From positions 8,173,630 to 8,237,629 of the forward strand of contig CM022677.1 of assembly GCA_012295275.1 (NCBI GenBank): 64,000 nt of DNA, in the 5' to 3' direction. Made by a program: the position numbers and the translations under genes. The notes beneath the pieces are model-generated. The model ran no database searches, was not told where the DNA came from, and saw nothing but the letters and a program-made list of their open reading frames with translations. Source of the stretch: Chrysomallon squamiferum. Lineage: Eukaryota; Mollusca; Gastropoda; Neomphalida; Peltospiridae. Positions 1-11,419 of the stretch are shown here, one piece after another; within the stretch, counting starts at the first letter, position 1; every line of letters starts with the position of its first letter.

Positions 1-48
1 AACAATTTTTTCTTTTAAATTTCATTTTCTTGTATTCATTTTGTTACA

Positions 49-77
49 TATTTATTTATTTATTTATTTATTTATTT
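49..77. repeat. (TTTA)n microsatellite
   Basis: About seven TTTA/TATT units lie just upstream of the 3' splice site of the first dioxygenase exon and may serve as part of its pyrimidine-rich tract. The paralogous copy at 12652-12698 is longer, about twelve units. Confidence 0.9.
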
Positions 78-90
78 GGCACACATTAAG

Positions 91-215
91 ATGGGGAGAA
101 GTGATCCCACTTCATTTGATACCAGATCTGGAAAACACAAAAGTTGTAATTCTCTCGCAGCCCAGCAGACGATATACACATGATGTTGCCATGATATCAG
201 AACTTCTCCATTTAG
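91..215 (+). CDS. LigB-type extradiol dioxygenase-like protein, internal exon
   Basis: This exon encodes part of the LigB domain of class III extradiol ring-cleavage dioxygenases, non-haem Fe(II) enzymes that open catechol-type rings. Animal members are poorly characterised. The frame reads RWGEVIPLHLIPDL, then VVILSQPSRRYTHDVAMI and SELLHLG, as I know from animal LigB-domain proteins. The 3' splice site is placed after ATTAAG (AG at 89-90) and the donor at TTTAG|GTAGTT, giving 125 nt that starts in phase 2 and ends in phase 1. The Gly codon split there (G|GT) is completed exactly by the exon at 14428, yielding HLGADLYRYLED. No earlier exon is in the window, so this is a partial gene. The family is fairly certain; the substrate is unknown. 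Confidence 0.8.
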
Positions 216-1932
216 GTAGTTCACTGTTTGTCTGTATGCGTGTAAAAATTACATACAATTTGTAAACATTAGTTTATTGGTTATGTAAAATGCCCTCGTC
301 GCAGATTTGAGCTTCCTGCAATATTTTTTTTTTTTTGACTTTATCAATATTTTGTAACAACTTTAATGTGCTGGAATGTCTGTATAGAATGTCTTCAATT
401 CCTGCGTAGTTTAAAAAAAGAAAGAAAACAGTATCTGGGTGTTTTTTCCCACTCTGTTTGCAGTCTTATTAGTAACTGTATATACTAACAGTTAGTTATT
501 TACTACCAAATTTCTGTCATAATGTTGATATAATGTCACGGAATTCAGATTGCTTAACTTTAATTGTTACTTCAAATCACATCCGCTCTTTTATTTTAAC
601 TATGGAATTGAAGTTGCTTAACTTTAATTATTACTACAATCACATCGCTCTTTTTCTTGTTTCAGCAAATTTTTCAACTCCATGGCGTTGTTATTAAAAA
701 AGGCTGGCTTTTAGTAATTAAGTAGAGAAGTAAGCGAAGGAAACGGTGAAGACGAGAATTCAGTCAGGCGGGGAAACCAAATGTTTTCCAATGACATTTT
801 CTTTACGGACGAGTATGGTAAGCAATTGTCTATTCTTATTTTGATAGGGTGTAATGTGCAATTAATCTCTATCAATAAAATGTAATGTTTTAATCTGTCC
901 TCCGTGCAGATTCTTATTTTGTCTTGGTTCCCTTTATATCCTTACTCGTATCATTAATCAAAATGATTTACACGTATGTTTTATAATGTATTATTATCAA
1001 GTCACCTGTATATCATAATTAAATAATTAATGTAAATCTTAACTTGTATACAGTATAGTGGATAGGTAGACATTGATTTATATAGTTTGCTGTCATTTTA
1101 GCGTTTATATTCTTTGTTAGATGGCCACTAAAGCACCTTGTTACCCTAGACTGAGCCTTAATAAAACATCCAAGGTGTTTAAAGGTGTGAGCCCCGTGAC
1201 AGTCGTCTCTTTATAACACTCCACAGTGAACCATCATAACACATTTCTGAACAGCTGTATTTAAACATACTCTAATTAATACGCATTGTAAAATTACCCG
1301 ATTTATACCATCAGCCAGTTTCATTCATCTGCAGTCATAAGGCGAACCAGTTTTCATTTTTTGTCGTATTTCATCAGTAAAGTTTGTATTTTCTATGCAG
1401 CTATATTTAAAAAAAAGTAAAATAAAAAAACTTTCACTGCTATTCAGCTTGGTACAGTGTGACAACCTGATTAGTGCCTCTTTGGCAGACTTGTTTTTAA
1501 TTGCAATTTTGTTTTCTTTGTAGTGAATTATAGAAAATTCACTAAATCTTTATTTTTATATGCCCATTAAAGCAGAATGTCTCCTACATTTTATCTTAAA
1601 TATCTTATTATATTACGATAATATTTATTTAGCTATCTTGTATACTCATGTTTATAATTTATATTTTTACAGTCGTTAACTGTTTGCCTAATTAAAGACA
1701 GAAAATGGTGGTATATACACAAAAACTAAATGTAGCGTATGCAGATGTACATGGGCTATTTAGAAGCTGTTTTATATAATTAGGGGAAGTTCCGTTATTT
1801 AATAAACTAAGAAACACTGGGGTTTAAGTAACTGAAAATTGGTATTGAAAGCTTCAAAGTAAATTCAGAAAGGCTATCTGCAGAGCTGTAGCTATGGGTG
1901 TATAAGTAGCGGCACAGGTTTTGAACGAAATC
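216..1932 (+). other. Dioxygenase-gene intron, first part
   Basis: AT-rich intron sequence. It holds only short homopolymers, a possible minor exon at 781-817 and the duplicated block from about 1039. Bases 88-1038 are absent from the second copy of the unit. Confidence 0.6.
781..817 (+). other. Possible alternative first coding exon
   Basis: An ATG in the context AACCAAATG opens a 12-codon frame (MFSNDIFFTDEY plus one base) ending at a good donor, TATG|GTAAGC. It ends in phase 1, the phase needed by the exon at 14428. It could be an alternative start that skips the first half of the dioxygenase domain, or chance. No family is recognised. The segment is missing from the duplicate at 12.6 kb. 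Confidence 0.2.
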
Positions 1933-1944
1933 TCTTTGATCAGT
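1933..1944. repeat. Left 12-bp target-site duplication
   Basis: TCTTTGATCAGT occurs here and again at 12175-12186. In the uninterrupted paralogous copy it occurs once, at 13596-13607, followed by the same GCCCTTCTTGAGAG that follows the right-hand copy. This is what a target-site duplication left by an insertion looks like. Confidence 0.85.
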
Positions 1945-2164
1945 CAGATTCGCTCCTTTTTTTCGTGAGATTCGCTCGGTCAGATTCGCTCAGATTCGCT
2001 TCAAAGTTTCCGTTTTACTACACAAGGAATAATTGTTCAATTTTCTCACTTGGGATTGCCTTTCATTTATTCTTGCAAATTCGTTCCATTTGTGTGCACT
2101 TGATGCGAATACTTGGGAAAAGCGCTTTTAGGATTACGTTATACACGATCGCCAAACAGCAAAA

Positions 2165-2300
2165 GTAATTGAGATCTGACCAATCAACGACGAACTAGCG
2201 TCAGCCAATAGAAATCCAGTCTCAACAACAACCTGTCGACCAAGCAAATTCGAGATATCTCCAACCAATCAGAATCCACAGTCCCAACAGCAACCCGACG
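2165..2300 (+). promoter_or_regulatory. Three-CCAAT promoter-like cluster
   Basis: CCAAT boxes stand at about 2180, 2205 and 2265, in the contexts GACCAATCA, AGCCAATAG and AACCAATCAG. About 150 bp downstream is a donor-like TTTG|GTAAGA (near 2415). Multiple CCAAT boxes (NF-Y sites) are typical of histone-type and some retroelement promoters. It lies near the left edge of the insertion, so it may be the element's own promoter or a captured one. No TATA box is obvious. Confidence 0.35.
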
Positions 2301-2610
2301 ACGGAAGGAACAAGCATTACTGCCAACTACCGGGGATTATTTGTTTATCTGTTAAATTTCCCAAATTAGGATTCCACTTCATTTGCGAACTTAGAACATT
2401 CGACATCAAATTTGGTAAGAAAAGGAATCCTGTCCTCCCAGCACGTCATAATCACTTTCCTAGCTCGAAACTTTAAAACTTATCTCTCCATCTATCAACC
2501 TCAAACCCTCTCCCCCAGTGCTAATTTAAATAGATAACTTTGTTTATTGCTCTTTTTCTGTAGTGTCATTACTGTTGAAATTTTAATTATATTGAATATT
2601 TAATTTATTA

Positions 2611-2639
2611 AACAAAAAAAAAAAACAAAAAAAAAAAAT
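2611..2639 (+). repeat. A-rich tract, possible poly(A) tail
   Basis: Two A-runs separated by C follow a segment with TTTAATTTATTAAAC just upstream. This could be the 3' end of a retroposed copy covering about 1945-2639. No matching short duplication is seen right after it, so this stays tentative. Confidence 0.4.
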
Positions 2640-4208
2640 ACGTGATGTAATACCCCCTGAAATGCTAACTATACACGTGCCTCTATGGAATGAACTTTTT
2701 TCTTTGTTATTTGTTTCTCTTCATATTTTTATGATATCCAAGACATGAAGCTCTGTGACAGTCACTTGTTAGCGACAGGACAGACACAGTTTAGTGAATA
2801 TCAGAAAATATTACAACAGACGACAACGTACAAATAACCGCATTACAGCGTCTGCATTGATACTACTACCGATCCAACAACGACAACAACCTCAACCATA
2901 ACAACAGCAAGAACTACTACAACTATTATTGAAATTACCGCCTCTACTACTAATTCCGCAATTACTGCTACTAACACTGCTTGATACTTCTAATAATAAT
3001 AAAAGTAGTAGTAGTAATAATAATAACAATAATATATGTATGTATGTATGTATGTTTGTATGTATGTATGCATGTATGCATGTGTTATTTTATTCTAGTA
3101 CAGACAAAATGGTTATTGGTAATTTCAATTGTTTTGCGAAGGAGTTTGACTTTTCATATAATTTAAAATTTCACTGCTACCTCTTTTTCTTTCCTTCATC
3201 CATTGATATAAAAGAGAATAAAATTAAATTAAAAATATAATAATAAATATTAATGAAAATAAAAATAAATGTAATAATAGTAAAGAAATAATAGAAACAG
3301 AAATAAAAATAGAGGGAAAAATGAAGAAGAAACGTACAGAAATTCTGATGACAAGGAAACATAGGGGAAATGAAAATAATAAAACAATTAATAATAAATT
3401 ACAAAAAAAAGAAAGACTGCAAACAAGTCAAGATGATAATGGAAATGGTTTGGGCGAAATTAGTTAAATATTTTATATTGACTTTTCAGTAAAAGTTCTT
3501 AATATCTTTTGAAGAAGAGGAAGTAGCTAATAAAAATAAGTTTTTTTTTTTTTTTACTTTCATAACATTTGAGTCGACTTGCAGATATTGTTAGACTTTC
3601 CCCTGATGCAGTGAATTCATTTATTGACTTTTATTTCAAGTTCTAAAAATGTATATTTATGGAAAGAATGTAGAGAATGTACGGAAAAGAGAATACTGAA
3701 ATAAAGAAAGAAAGAAAGAAAGAATGAAAGACAGACAGAATGAAAGGTAGAAAGATAAAAAGAAACAATAAATATATCGTAGAATTGAAAAAAAAATGTT
3801 AATTATGTTAACTTAAAAAAGTTGATTTTAATGTAATAATAGTACTGATGATGATAATAATAATGACGATGATGATCATGTTGATAAACAATTAATAGTA
3901 TTCTAACATGCATGTTTGACATCCATTTAAGAAATGAGCCAGTTCACTGCCAAGTCAACCAAACAACAGCTAGAGTAGACACACAGTTTTAGTGTTGGGT
4001 GATAAAGAGTTGTCTGCTTCAGGGATCACTAAACACGTGAAGAACCTCACTGATTATTAATTTGGTGCGGCGACAATTATTTCAAATGTCGTGCATGATT
4101 TCATCTGCGTTTGCGTGTGTTTTCGTATTAAACAAAAAATGATGCCAGACAATAACTAACAACAACATCAACAGCAGCAGAAGCAACAACAACAACGGCA
4201 ACAAGACC

Positions 4209-4277
<69 letters not shown>
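4209..4277. repeat. (TAA)n microsatellite
   Basis: About 23 uninterrupted TAA/AAT units, followed by a degraded tail of similar trinucleotides. Confidence 0.95.
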
Positions 4278-4929
4278 CATAATAGTAATAATAATATTCA
4301 TTATGATGATCAAGACGATTATGATAAATTCAGAAACAAAAATAAATTAATAATGGATAAATCAATAAATCAATAAATAAATAAATTAAATAAATCAGTC
4401 GTTTCCGAATGTGTGGCAATCACCAAGTTCAGTAGAGTTGTCTCCCCTAAATAAAGACAGACCATTGCTCTCCTTTTCAAAGAATCAAATAAATAATTAT
4501 GCACACAATAACAGTCCTAATAACGATTAATATTTGCAGTTTCATTTCAGTGGATAAACAATCATTAGTTAAAATGCTCCGTATGACAGCTTAGTGGTTT
4601 TTTTCTACATTTTGTCGACGTTTATATCGTAAATACTTTTTGGTATCTAAATAAACGTTATTTAAAACACTACATTAAGCAAGACTGCACAGATATGTAC
4701 TTAGCCAGAGAGGGTTACGAGATTTTACTTGAAACGGTATGACTTTATTGGGGGGGGTTGAAATATTTATCATGTTATGAAATGAATTATGAAATAAGCC
4801 TCAGTCTGTGGTGGTTTTGTAGAATGTTGACAAGTTAATTGAATGCAACAGAAAGAAAAGTGACATGATACTGTGGACAATTAAATTATGTTTTTTCCTT
4901 TATTTATCCGCCCATCCTTCTGTCATCCA

Positions 4930-5215
4930 TACATCCATCCATCAGTCACTCTCAGTCTGTCTTGGTGTGCATGTGTTTGTGTGTGTGTCTGTCTGTCCAT
5001 CTATCTATCTCTCTCGATCTCTATCTATCTATCTCTCTATTTACCTATTTGTGTATCTGTCTGTATGTCACTCTATCTGACTTTCAGTCTGTGTATTTCT
5101 GTCTTTCTCTCTGTCAGTCTTTCTGTCTGTCAGTCTTTCTGTCTGTCTGTCTATCTATCTATTCATCTATCAAATCTGTCTCCATCTATTCTAATCTGTC
5201 TATCAAACCTCTTAC
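4930..5215. repeat. CTGT/CTAT/CTCT microsatellite complex
   Basis: About 280 bp of mixed CTGT, CTAT, CTCT and GTGT tetranucleotide steps, strongly pyrimidine-biased on the plus strand. Confidence 0.9.
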
Positions 5216-5430
5216 TCTGATACATGATAAATTTTGCAGTTTCGTTCACAATGATGAACCTATTCTTCAAGACAGAGATTTCAAATTCTCGTCAGCAAAA
5301 CTTTCTGTTTTCATTTAGCTCGTGGAAAGATAAAGCTAAAAGTTTAATTTACTTTAGCTGCAAATAGATCTTCCCAGGCGGTTTATCTTTTACATTTTCC
5401 GTCTTCTTCCAACAGTCCGTCTCGCGACTG

Positions 5431-5760
5431 TTGGACGACACATTATTCCACACCCTGCTGTCTGATGAGATCACCTTCATCAGGGCCGAGTCGAACAGCT
5501 CACTCATCAAACTGGGTACGAGCATGGAACTGATGCCCAACCCCATAGAGTGTCAAAAGGTGTGTGTCACACTAGAGAGGTGTACAAAGGAACCTCATGA
5601 AAGGAGAGGACCCACACCCGGAAAACCCACAAATCCCGATACCCCCATCGGACAGGCTTACTCGCAGGACAAAACAAGCGTCCAAGCCATCCATAGACAA
5701 GTGGACAAGACGTGGCTTACGGCACCTGGGGGGACTACACCTTCACTGCAGGACCCCTAA
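5431..5760 (+). pseudogene. LINE 5' open segment, possible ORF1 start
   Basis: An open frame of 109 codons with balanced composition, unlike the tracts around it. It contains HTLLSDEITFIRAE and LIKLGTSMELMPNP, followed by a Pro/Thr-rich stretch. I do not recognise a domain. Position suggests the N-terminal part of the LINE ORF1 or its 5' leader. It could also be a captured exon, since the base usage changes sharply near 5360. It ends at a TAA before the minisatellite begins. Confidence 0.35.
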
Positions 5761-5872
5761 AACAGACAAACATAAAAAAAAAACCAAAAAGAAACAGAAA
5801 CTAGTCACGGAAACAACAAAACAGACACCACACAGAAACGATTTCTTAGCAACACCAACCAAAACAAATCCG

Positions 5873-6360
5873 ACCACACAGAGACAAAAGTACAAGCACC
5901 GACATGACAGCCCCACGAAACAAACTCACCAACACTCCCCCAGAGTAGTAACCAACACAGAGACAAAAATACAAGCACCGACATGACAACCCTACAAAAC
6001 AAACTCCCCAACACTCCCCCAAAGTAGTAATCAACACAGAGACAGAAATACAAGCACCGACATGACAGCCCCGCGAAACAAACTCCCCAACACTCCCCCA
6101 AAGTAGTAATCAACACAGAGACAGAAATACAAGCACCGACATGACAACCCCACGAAACAAACTCCCCAACACTCCCCCAAAGTAGTAATCAACACAGAGA
6201 CAAAAGTACAAGCACCGACATGACAACCCCACGAAACAAACTCCCCAACACTCCCCCAAAGTAGTAATCAACACAGAGACAAAAGTACAAGCACCGACAT
6301 GACAACCCCACGAAACAAACTCCCCAACACTCCCCCAAAGTAGTAATCAACACAGAGGAG
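5873..6360. repeat. 79-bp minisatellite, about 6 copies
   Basis: Six near-identical units begin with CAACACAGAGAC at 5953, 6031, 6111, 6190, 6269 and 6348, with a partial unit before them. Each holds AAGCACCGACATGACA and CTCCCCAACACTCCCCC. Units of 78-80 bp step through the frames, so an ORF1 frame could not have passed through the array unchanged. An open frame on the opposite strand is a by-product of the repeat. Confidence 0.95.
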
Positions 6361-6542
6361 TTTCGCTCCTCACCCTGACGCCGGGAAGACCCTGGCCAAG
6401 AGATTTCCTATAAACAAACGTATCACCAACTGGACGGGCAACCTCCACACCTCAACAAAACACCCCACAAAAAAACACCCACTACACAACACAAAGGGTA
6501 CACGCAACACCAACAACAACCACCACAACAACAGACCACTCC

Positions 6543-6871
6543 TTAAGAAAACTGATAAAAATAAAATCGGGCAAAGAAACGACAAAACAAATACTAGAAA
6601 CGCTAAAGAAAGAAAAGCCAGACGTGATGATTCAGAACTACTGGGATGTGCTTCTGTCTGCCACAACAGAAGCAGAGCACATCCTATTCCACCAGAAACA
6701 ATTCAAACTGCTGGCCTTTGAGGCACACCCTATAAAATGCGCCCAGTGCCAGAGATGGGGACATAATATAAAAAAATGCAGGTCGTTGAGGGAACACCCA
6801 ACTTGTTTCAGGTGTTGGGGCAGACACCCCAAGAAAACGCCAGACAACCCGTGCCGTCAACCCATCCAGTG
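6543..6871 (+). pseudogene. LINE ORF1 C-terminal part with CCHC zinc knuckles
   Basis: This encodes the nucleic-acid-binding end of a LINE ORF1 (Gag-like) protein, which coats element RNA. The frame reads LRKLIKIKSGKETTKQILE, then LLSATTEAEHILFHQ and AFEAHPIKCAQC. The knuckle is C-x2-C-x4-H-x4-C (CAQC, H, C), followed by a second C-x2-C-x3-H motif (CFRCWGRH) with a later Cys. This double-knuckle layout is usual for I/Jockey-type ORF1. The frame ends at a TGA after CRQPIQ; related Thr/Pro-rich coding resumes only in other frames. The upstream ORF1 is scrambled by the minisatellite, so the gene is broken. Confidence 0.75.
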
Positions 6872-7371
6872 AGCAAACTGCAACGGCCGACACCACACAC
6901 ACAGCCACCTATGTGCGGCCTACTAAAACGCACTGAAACACCTGGAGGCCAAACCCCCACACTCACATACCACTAGAACCCCTCACTCGTCAACCACCCA
7001 CTCGCACATACAAGCCCCCAGGACAAACAAGAAACAAACAGAAATGGAAGGAATAATTAAGAAAGACAGCCCAGTGACAACCCTCCAGCTACTTAGGGTT
7101 ATCACAGGCCTATTCCTAGACGAATCTCTGCGGAACCCCAACCACAACGCCAATAACAGATCGGATGCAGACATAGAGAAAGCCACTGTGTCAGCATGTC
7201 AGACAGAAACACCTGGGACTACCGCTGTAACTTGACACTGTGCTCACACAATCAGTGAATTACTACCAAAACAACATCAACACCGAGAACACCAAACAAG
7301 TAAAATAAATGCAATCAAAATACACGCAACAGAACTAATCTCCAACACTACCAAACTCCGTCACACCACAC

Positions 7372-10300
7372 ATGGAAGACAAACAGCACACACACAGAAA
7401 CAACAAACCTAAACCATCTAAAGGCCTCAACATCCTACAATGGAATGCCAAAGGCCTCAAATCTAAATGTCATGGCGACGAACTCAAACAATACATAATC
7501 AACGCTAATCCTCACATATATGCATGAAACAAGAAACCTGGATCACCAACACACAAACACGGAAGAATCAACTCTTCCAAAACTTTAACATTCCAGGATT
7601 CTTTGGCTTCTTTCACAACACTAACTGCACCACGAGAGGAGGAGTAGCAACTTATGTCAGAAATGAACTATCCTACTCACGTATCCCACTAACCAATCAC
7701 CACCCAACATAGAGACACTTGGGATAACAATCCATGGCCAGGCTGAAGACATTAACATTTTCAACTACTACACCCACCCAGGCAAAAATCACTACAACAT
7801 AACACTAGAACACTACACTAAAAGCATTCCCTCTAAATATATCGACAACTCCATCATACTAGGGGACTTCAACAGCAGAAACCACCTATGGGGATCCTCT
7901 AGTACATGCAAACAGGGAACCATCATCGAGAAAAAGTTACGGATCTTAACAAACACATATGTCTGAACGATGGCACGCCAACCTTCCTATACAACACCTG
8001 GTCATGCCTTGATATCTGAACAGTGTCTGAAAAAAATAGCCTCTAAATGTGAATGGACAGTCCTCAACAACCTCAACAGCGATCACCTACCAATACTAAT
8101 CTCATACAACACTGAAAATAACTGGAAAGAGGTACCAATAAACAAACACAAATGGAACTTCACGAAAGCCAACTGGACTGAATTTAAAAAGCAATGTCTG
8201 GAAACAGAACCCAAACTCATTCGAAGCAATAATATTGACACTTTTAACCAACATTTAACTGACAGAATAATTAGCATTGCCTATAAAACTATTCCAATTT
8301 CTAATTGTAAATACAAAAATAATTCAGTCCCTTGGTGGAGTGAAGAACTAAAACTCCTTACAAAGGCACGTAACAAAAACTTCCATACAAACAAAGAGAA
8401 GGCAGCTGCTCTGGGAGATGTCTTTAAAAACAACTCGAGTACAAACAACTTTCCCCCCAAATTTCGAAAAATTAAAAATAAACTAGAAACAGTCAACAAA
8501 ATCCCACCTGATTCAAAAACCTCAGAAACGAAATATAATATTCCCTTCAGACTCCAAGAAATGACAGCGGCTTTCTCCGACTGTAAAGGAACAGTCCCCG
8601 GGCCAGACAAATTCTCCTACCTTTTCTTTCAAAACATGCCCACAGACATGCTAAATCTATTTCTGGAACTCTGTAACACTATCTGGAAGGAAGGATACCT
8701 TCCCCTCAAATGGAAGCATGCTGAAGTCTTCAGCCTTCCAAAACAGGGTAAGGACCTTTCCAACCCCTCCAACTATCGTCCTATCTCACTAACGTCCTGT
8801 GTCTGCAAAACCATGGAGGCTATGGTCAACACACGCTTAACACACCTTCTGGAAAAAAATAATCTAATTTCGACCTTTCAAAGTGGCTTCAGAAAGAACC
8901 ACTCCACAAGCGACCACATAACCATATTACAATCTGAAATCTCCGAATCTTTGTTTACTGGACAAAAAGTGGTAGGAGTGTTTGTTCACATAGAAAAAGC
9001 CAATGATATGGTCTGGAGACATGGTCTTCTAATCAAAGTCTACAACATGGGCATAAGAGGTCCTATGTTCGGCTTTATAGAAGCATTCCTGAAAAACAGA
9101 TCCTTTACGGTCAATGTAGACGAAAACTTCTCAGACAGCTTGGATTTGGAGAATGGGATCCCCCAGGGTTCAGTTATCGCCTCTACTCTTTTCAGCATTT
9201 TTATTAATGACCTAGCACATACTCTAGCCACTAACTCGAAAACTGCAACTAAGCTTAGTATAGGACTATTTGCGGATGATACAGCCTTTGGGCGTGCTGG
9301 AAACTGTCTTAAATCAAAACAGAAATGCAAAAAGACTTAAATAACTAACAAAAATGGGCGGAAACCTTGGGAGTCACTATCTCCCAATCCAAGACTGTCA
9401 CCATAACCTTTGGGAGAAAAGCTAACAATAAACACAATAAAATAGACCTACATTACAACAACACAAAAATCCCACACGTAAACGCAGTCAAATTCCTGGG
9501 AGTCACCTTCGACAGGTGCCTTACCTTCAAACAACACATCACCAACACACTCAACACATGCACAGAATACATGAATTTACTGAAAGTGCTTTCGAACGCC
9601 AAATGGGGAGCTGACAGAAAATCTCTCTTGATGGTGTTCAAAGCACTAGTAGTGTCAAGACTCCAGTATGGGCCCCAGGCGTTCAGCGTGTGTCTGAATA
9701 CCAACTAAACCCACTAGACACGGTATACAACAAGGCACTAAGAATTGTTGCCAGGGTCTTCCCAGGCTCACCGACGGACAGTCTGTTTGTGGAACTGAAC
9801 ATGCTACCGCTGCGAACCCGACGCAGCACACAGAGTCTCAAACACTGGTTCAAAATCAAAAATCTAATCCCCACCCATCCTATAAACACAATAATCCCAA
9901 ACAACCTACCCTACATCAACGACAGAGAAGCATCACTTAACATCACACACAGGACAGCAAACAGACTAAACCTACTGGACCTAGAACTCGACAATAAAAC
10001 AACTAGACATACCTCTAACGCTTAGACAGGAAGTATCGAAGACGGAACACGACCCATTTAAAAACGTAATTTTTGGAGCAGCATTAAGTGACCACTACTC
10101 GGACTTCATACAGGTCTATACAGACGGCTCCAAAGACCCTCTCACGGGAAGAACAGGCATGGCCTTTCATGTCAGGCAGGAACCACCCGACCCACCCTTC
10201 AACTACAGAGGTAGACTGACCAGCAACCTATCCGTCTTTACTACGGAACTAATAGCTATTCTCTCAGCACTTAAATGGATCCTAACTCACAATCACGAAA

Positions 10301-10933
10301 AAGAAATACCTCATACTGACTGACTCCCTCAGCTCACTGCAAGCTCAGCACAAACTCAAATTCAGCAGCTCCCAGTACATTAGAGAGATTATCGACATCA
10401 GAAACTGTATCAACTACAGAGAACACAACGTCACCTTCGAGAGGTTACCCGCTCACGTGGGTGTTACTGGAAACGAGCTGGCAGACAAAAACGCAAAACA
10501 CTCGCTAGAAGACGACACGATCGACTTTGACTCTAAATACAACGTTAACGAAATCATGACCATAGCGCACAATAAGCTAATAGAATGGTGGCAACAAGAC
10601 TGGGACAACAAAACTAGACTATGGCATTACATAATTAAACCGAAAGTAAACTCGCCCAGCCCACTCTCAGACAACAACAAAACAACTCAAACTTTAACCC
10701 GTCTCAGAGTGGGAGTGACCTACGGACTAAACGACAGTAGACACAGACTCGAAAACACTGTGAGTAACAAGTGCGGAACATGCCATAAACTGGACAATGT
10801 CAGACACTATCTGTTCTATTGCACGAAGTACGACAAGGACAGACGCAAACTAAACACAACTTTAACAAACATCAAAGTCAGATTTACTCCAGTTGACATT
10901 TTCAACTCTCCCAAACACTTAAAAAACAAGTAG
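7372..10933 (+). pseudogene. LINE ORF2 polyprotein (EN-RT-RNase H), broken
   Basis: This was the retrotransposition enzyme: endonuclease to nick target DNA, reverse transcriptase to copy element RNA, RNase H to remove the template. From ATG 7372 the frame reads LNILQWNAKGLKS, then QETWI and SIILGDFNSRNHLWG (APE endonuclease, about 7420-8100). The RT block (about 8540-9300) has NYRPISLTSCVCKTME, GIPQGSVIASTLFS and FADD. RNase H (about 10100-10500) has YTDGS, ELIAIL and HVGVTGNELADKNAK. A closing CGTCHKLDNVRHYLFYC motif lies near 10770-10820. Frame breaks are visible near 7523, 7707, 7960, 8025, 9315, 9690, 10025 and 10320, plus a stop near 9345. RT motif A reads VFVHIEKANDMVW, so its first catalytic Asp is His. 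It is non-functional. Confidence 0.9.
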
Positions 10934-11084
10934 ACAACCTCATAATGCGATACGTGGAAGTAAAAAAAATCAAAATATAAACATAGAGACAATTTCATAA
11001 AATACTACATAAAATAAACATATCCCTATCTAACCCCAGAACCAACTGGTAACCTCCCTTTCGACAGATTTGCGGCCAAACAAC

Positions 11085-11400
11085 TCCAAAAACATACAAC
11101 AACGCGACGCTAACAACAACAAAAACATACAACAACAACGACTCTAACAACAACAAAAAACATACAACAACGCGACGCTAACAACAACAAAAACATACAA
11201 CAACGCGACGCTTTTTTTTACAACAACGCGACGCTAACAACAACAAAAACATACAACAACGCGACGCTAACAACAACAAAAACATACAACAACGCGACGC
11301 TAACAACAACAAAAATACAACAACGCGACGCTAACAACAACAAAAACATACAACAACGCGACGCTAACAACAACAAAAAAAAAAACAAACGCTAACAACA
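11085..11400. repeat. 33-bp minisatellite in LINE 3' region
   Basis: About nine units carry CGCGACGCTAACAAC followed by AACAAAAACATAC. One unit is interrupted by a T-run near 11213-11219. Each unit holds CpG pairs, unlike the surrounding DNA. It sits between the ORF2 stop and AT-rich sequence, where I-group LINEs often end in short tandem repeats. Confidence 0.9.
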
Positions 11401-11419
11401 AAAAAACCCAACAAACGAT

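Larger units (their letters stand above)
1..1944. repeat. Duplicated intron unit, copy 1 (left part)
   Basis: Bases 1-85 and about 1039-1944 match 12603-13607 closely by eye, both in the (TTTA)n-containing start and in the block with TAAAACATCCAAGGTG. Copy 1 still holds the exon at 91-215 and about 800 bp after it; copy 2 has lost exactly that middle part. Copy 1 is then interrupted at 1944 by a 10.2-kb insertion and resumes at 12187. The left limit of the unit may lie before the window. Confidence 0.9.
2640..5360. other. Microsatellite-rich spacer inside the insertion
   Basis: No gene is seen. It holds (TAA/TAG)n and (TATG)n at 2990-3085, a GAAA-type run at 3700-3730, (TAA)n at 4209-4277 and a long CTGT/CTAT/CTCT tract at 4930-5215. 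The open frames here encode only low-complexity strings such as YLSIYLS and are tract artefacts. Confidence 0.7.

Noticed and set aside
2929-3240. Open frame with Asn/Ser runs and a Cys/Met/Tyr string
   Set aside because: It translates TAA, TAG and TATG microsatellites; no domain or splice context.
4865-5318. Three overlapping Ser/Leu/Cys/Ile-rich open frames
   Set aside because: They are translations of the CTGT/CTAT microsatellite and contain only short periodic strings.
5805-6116. Minus-strand open frame with repeated Leu/Cys/Val segments
   Set aside because: It reads across the 79-bp minisatellite; the periodic peptide comes from the DNA repeat, not from a gene.
5873-11400. Possible CRISPR-like direct repeats (79-bp and 33-bp arrays)
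   Set aside because: The units are contiguous, with no unique spacers between constant repeats, and the DNA is eukaryotic.
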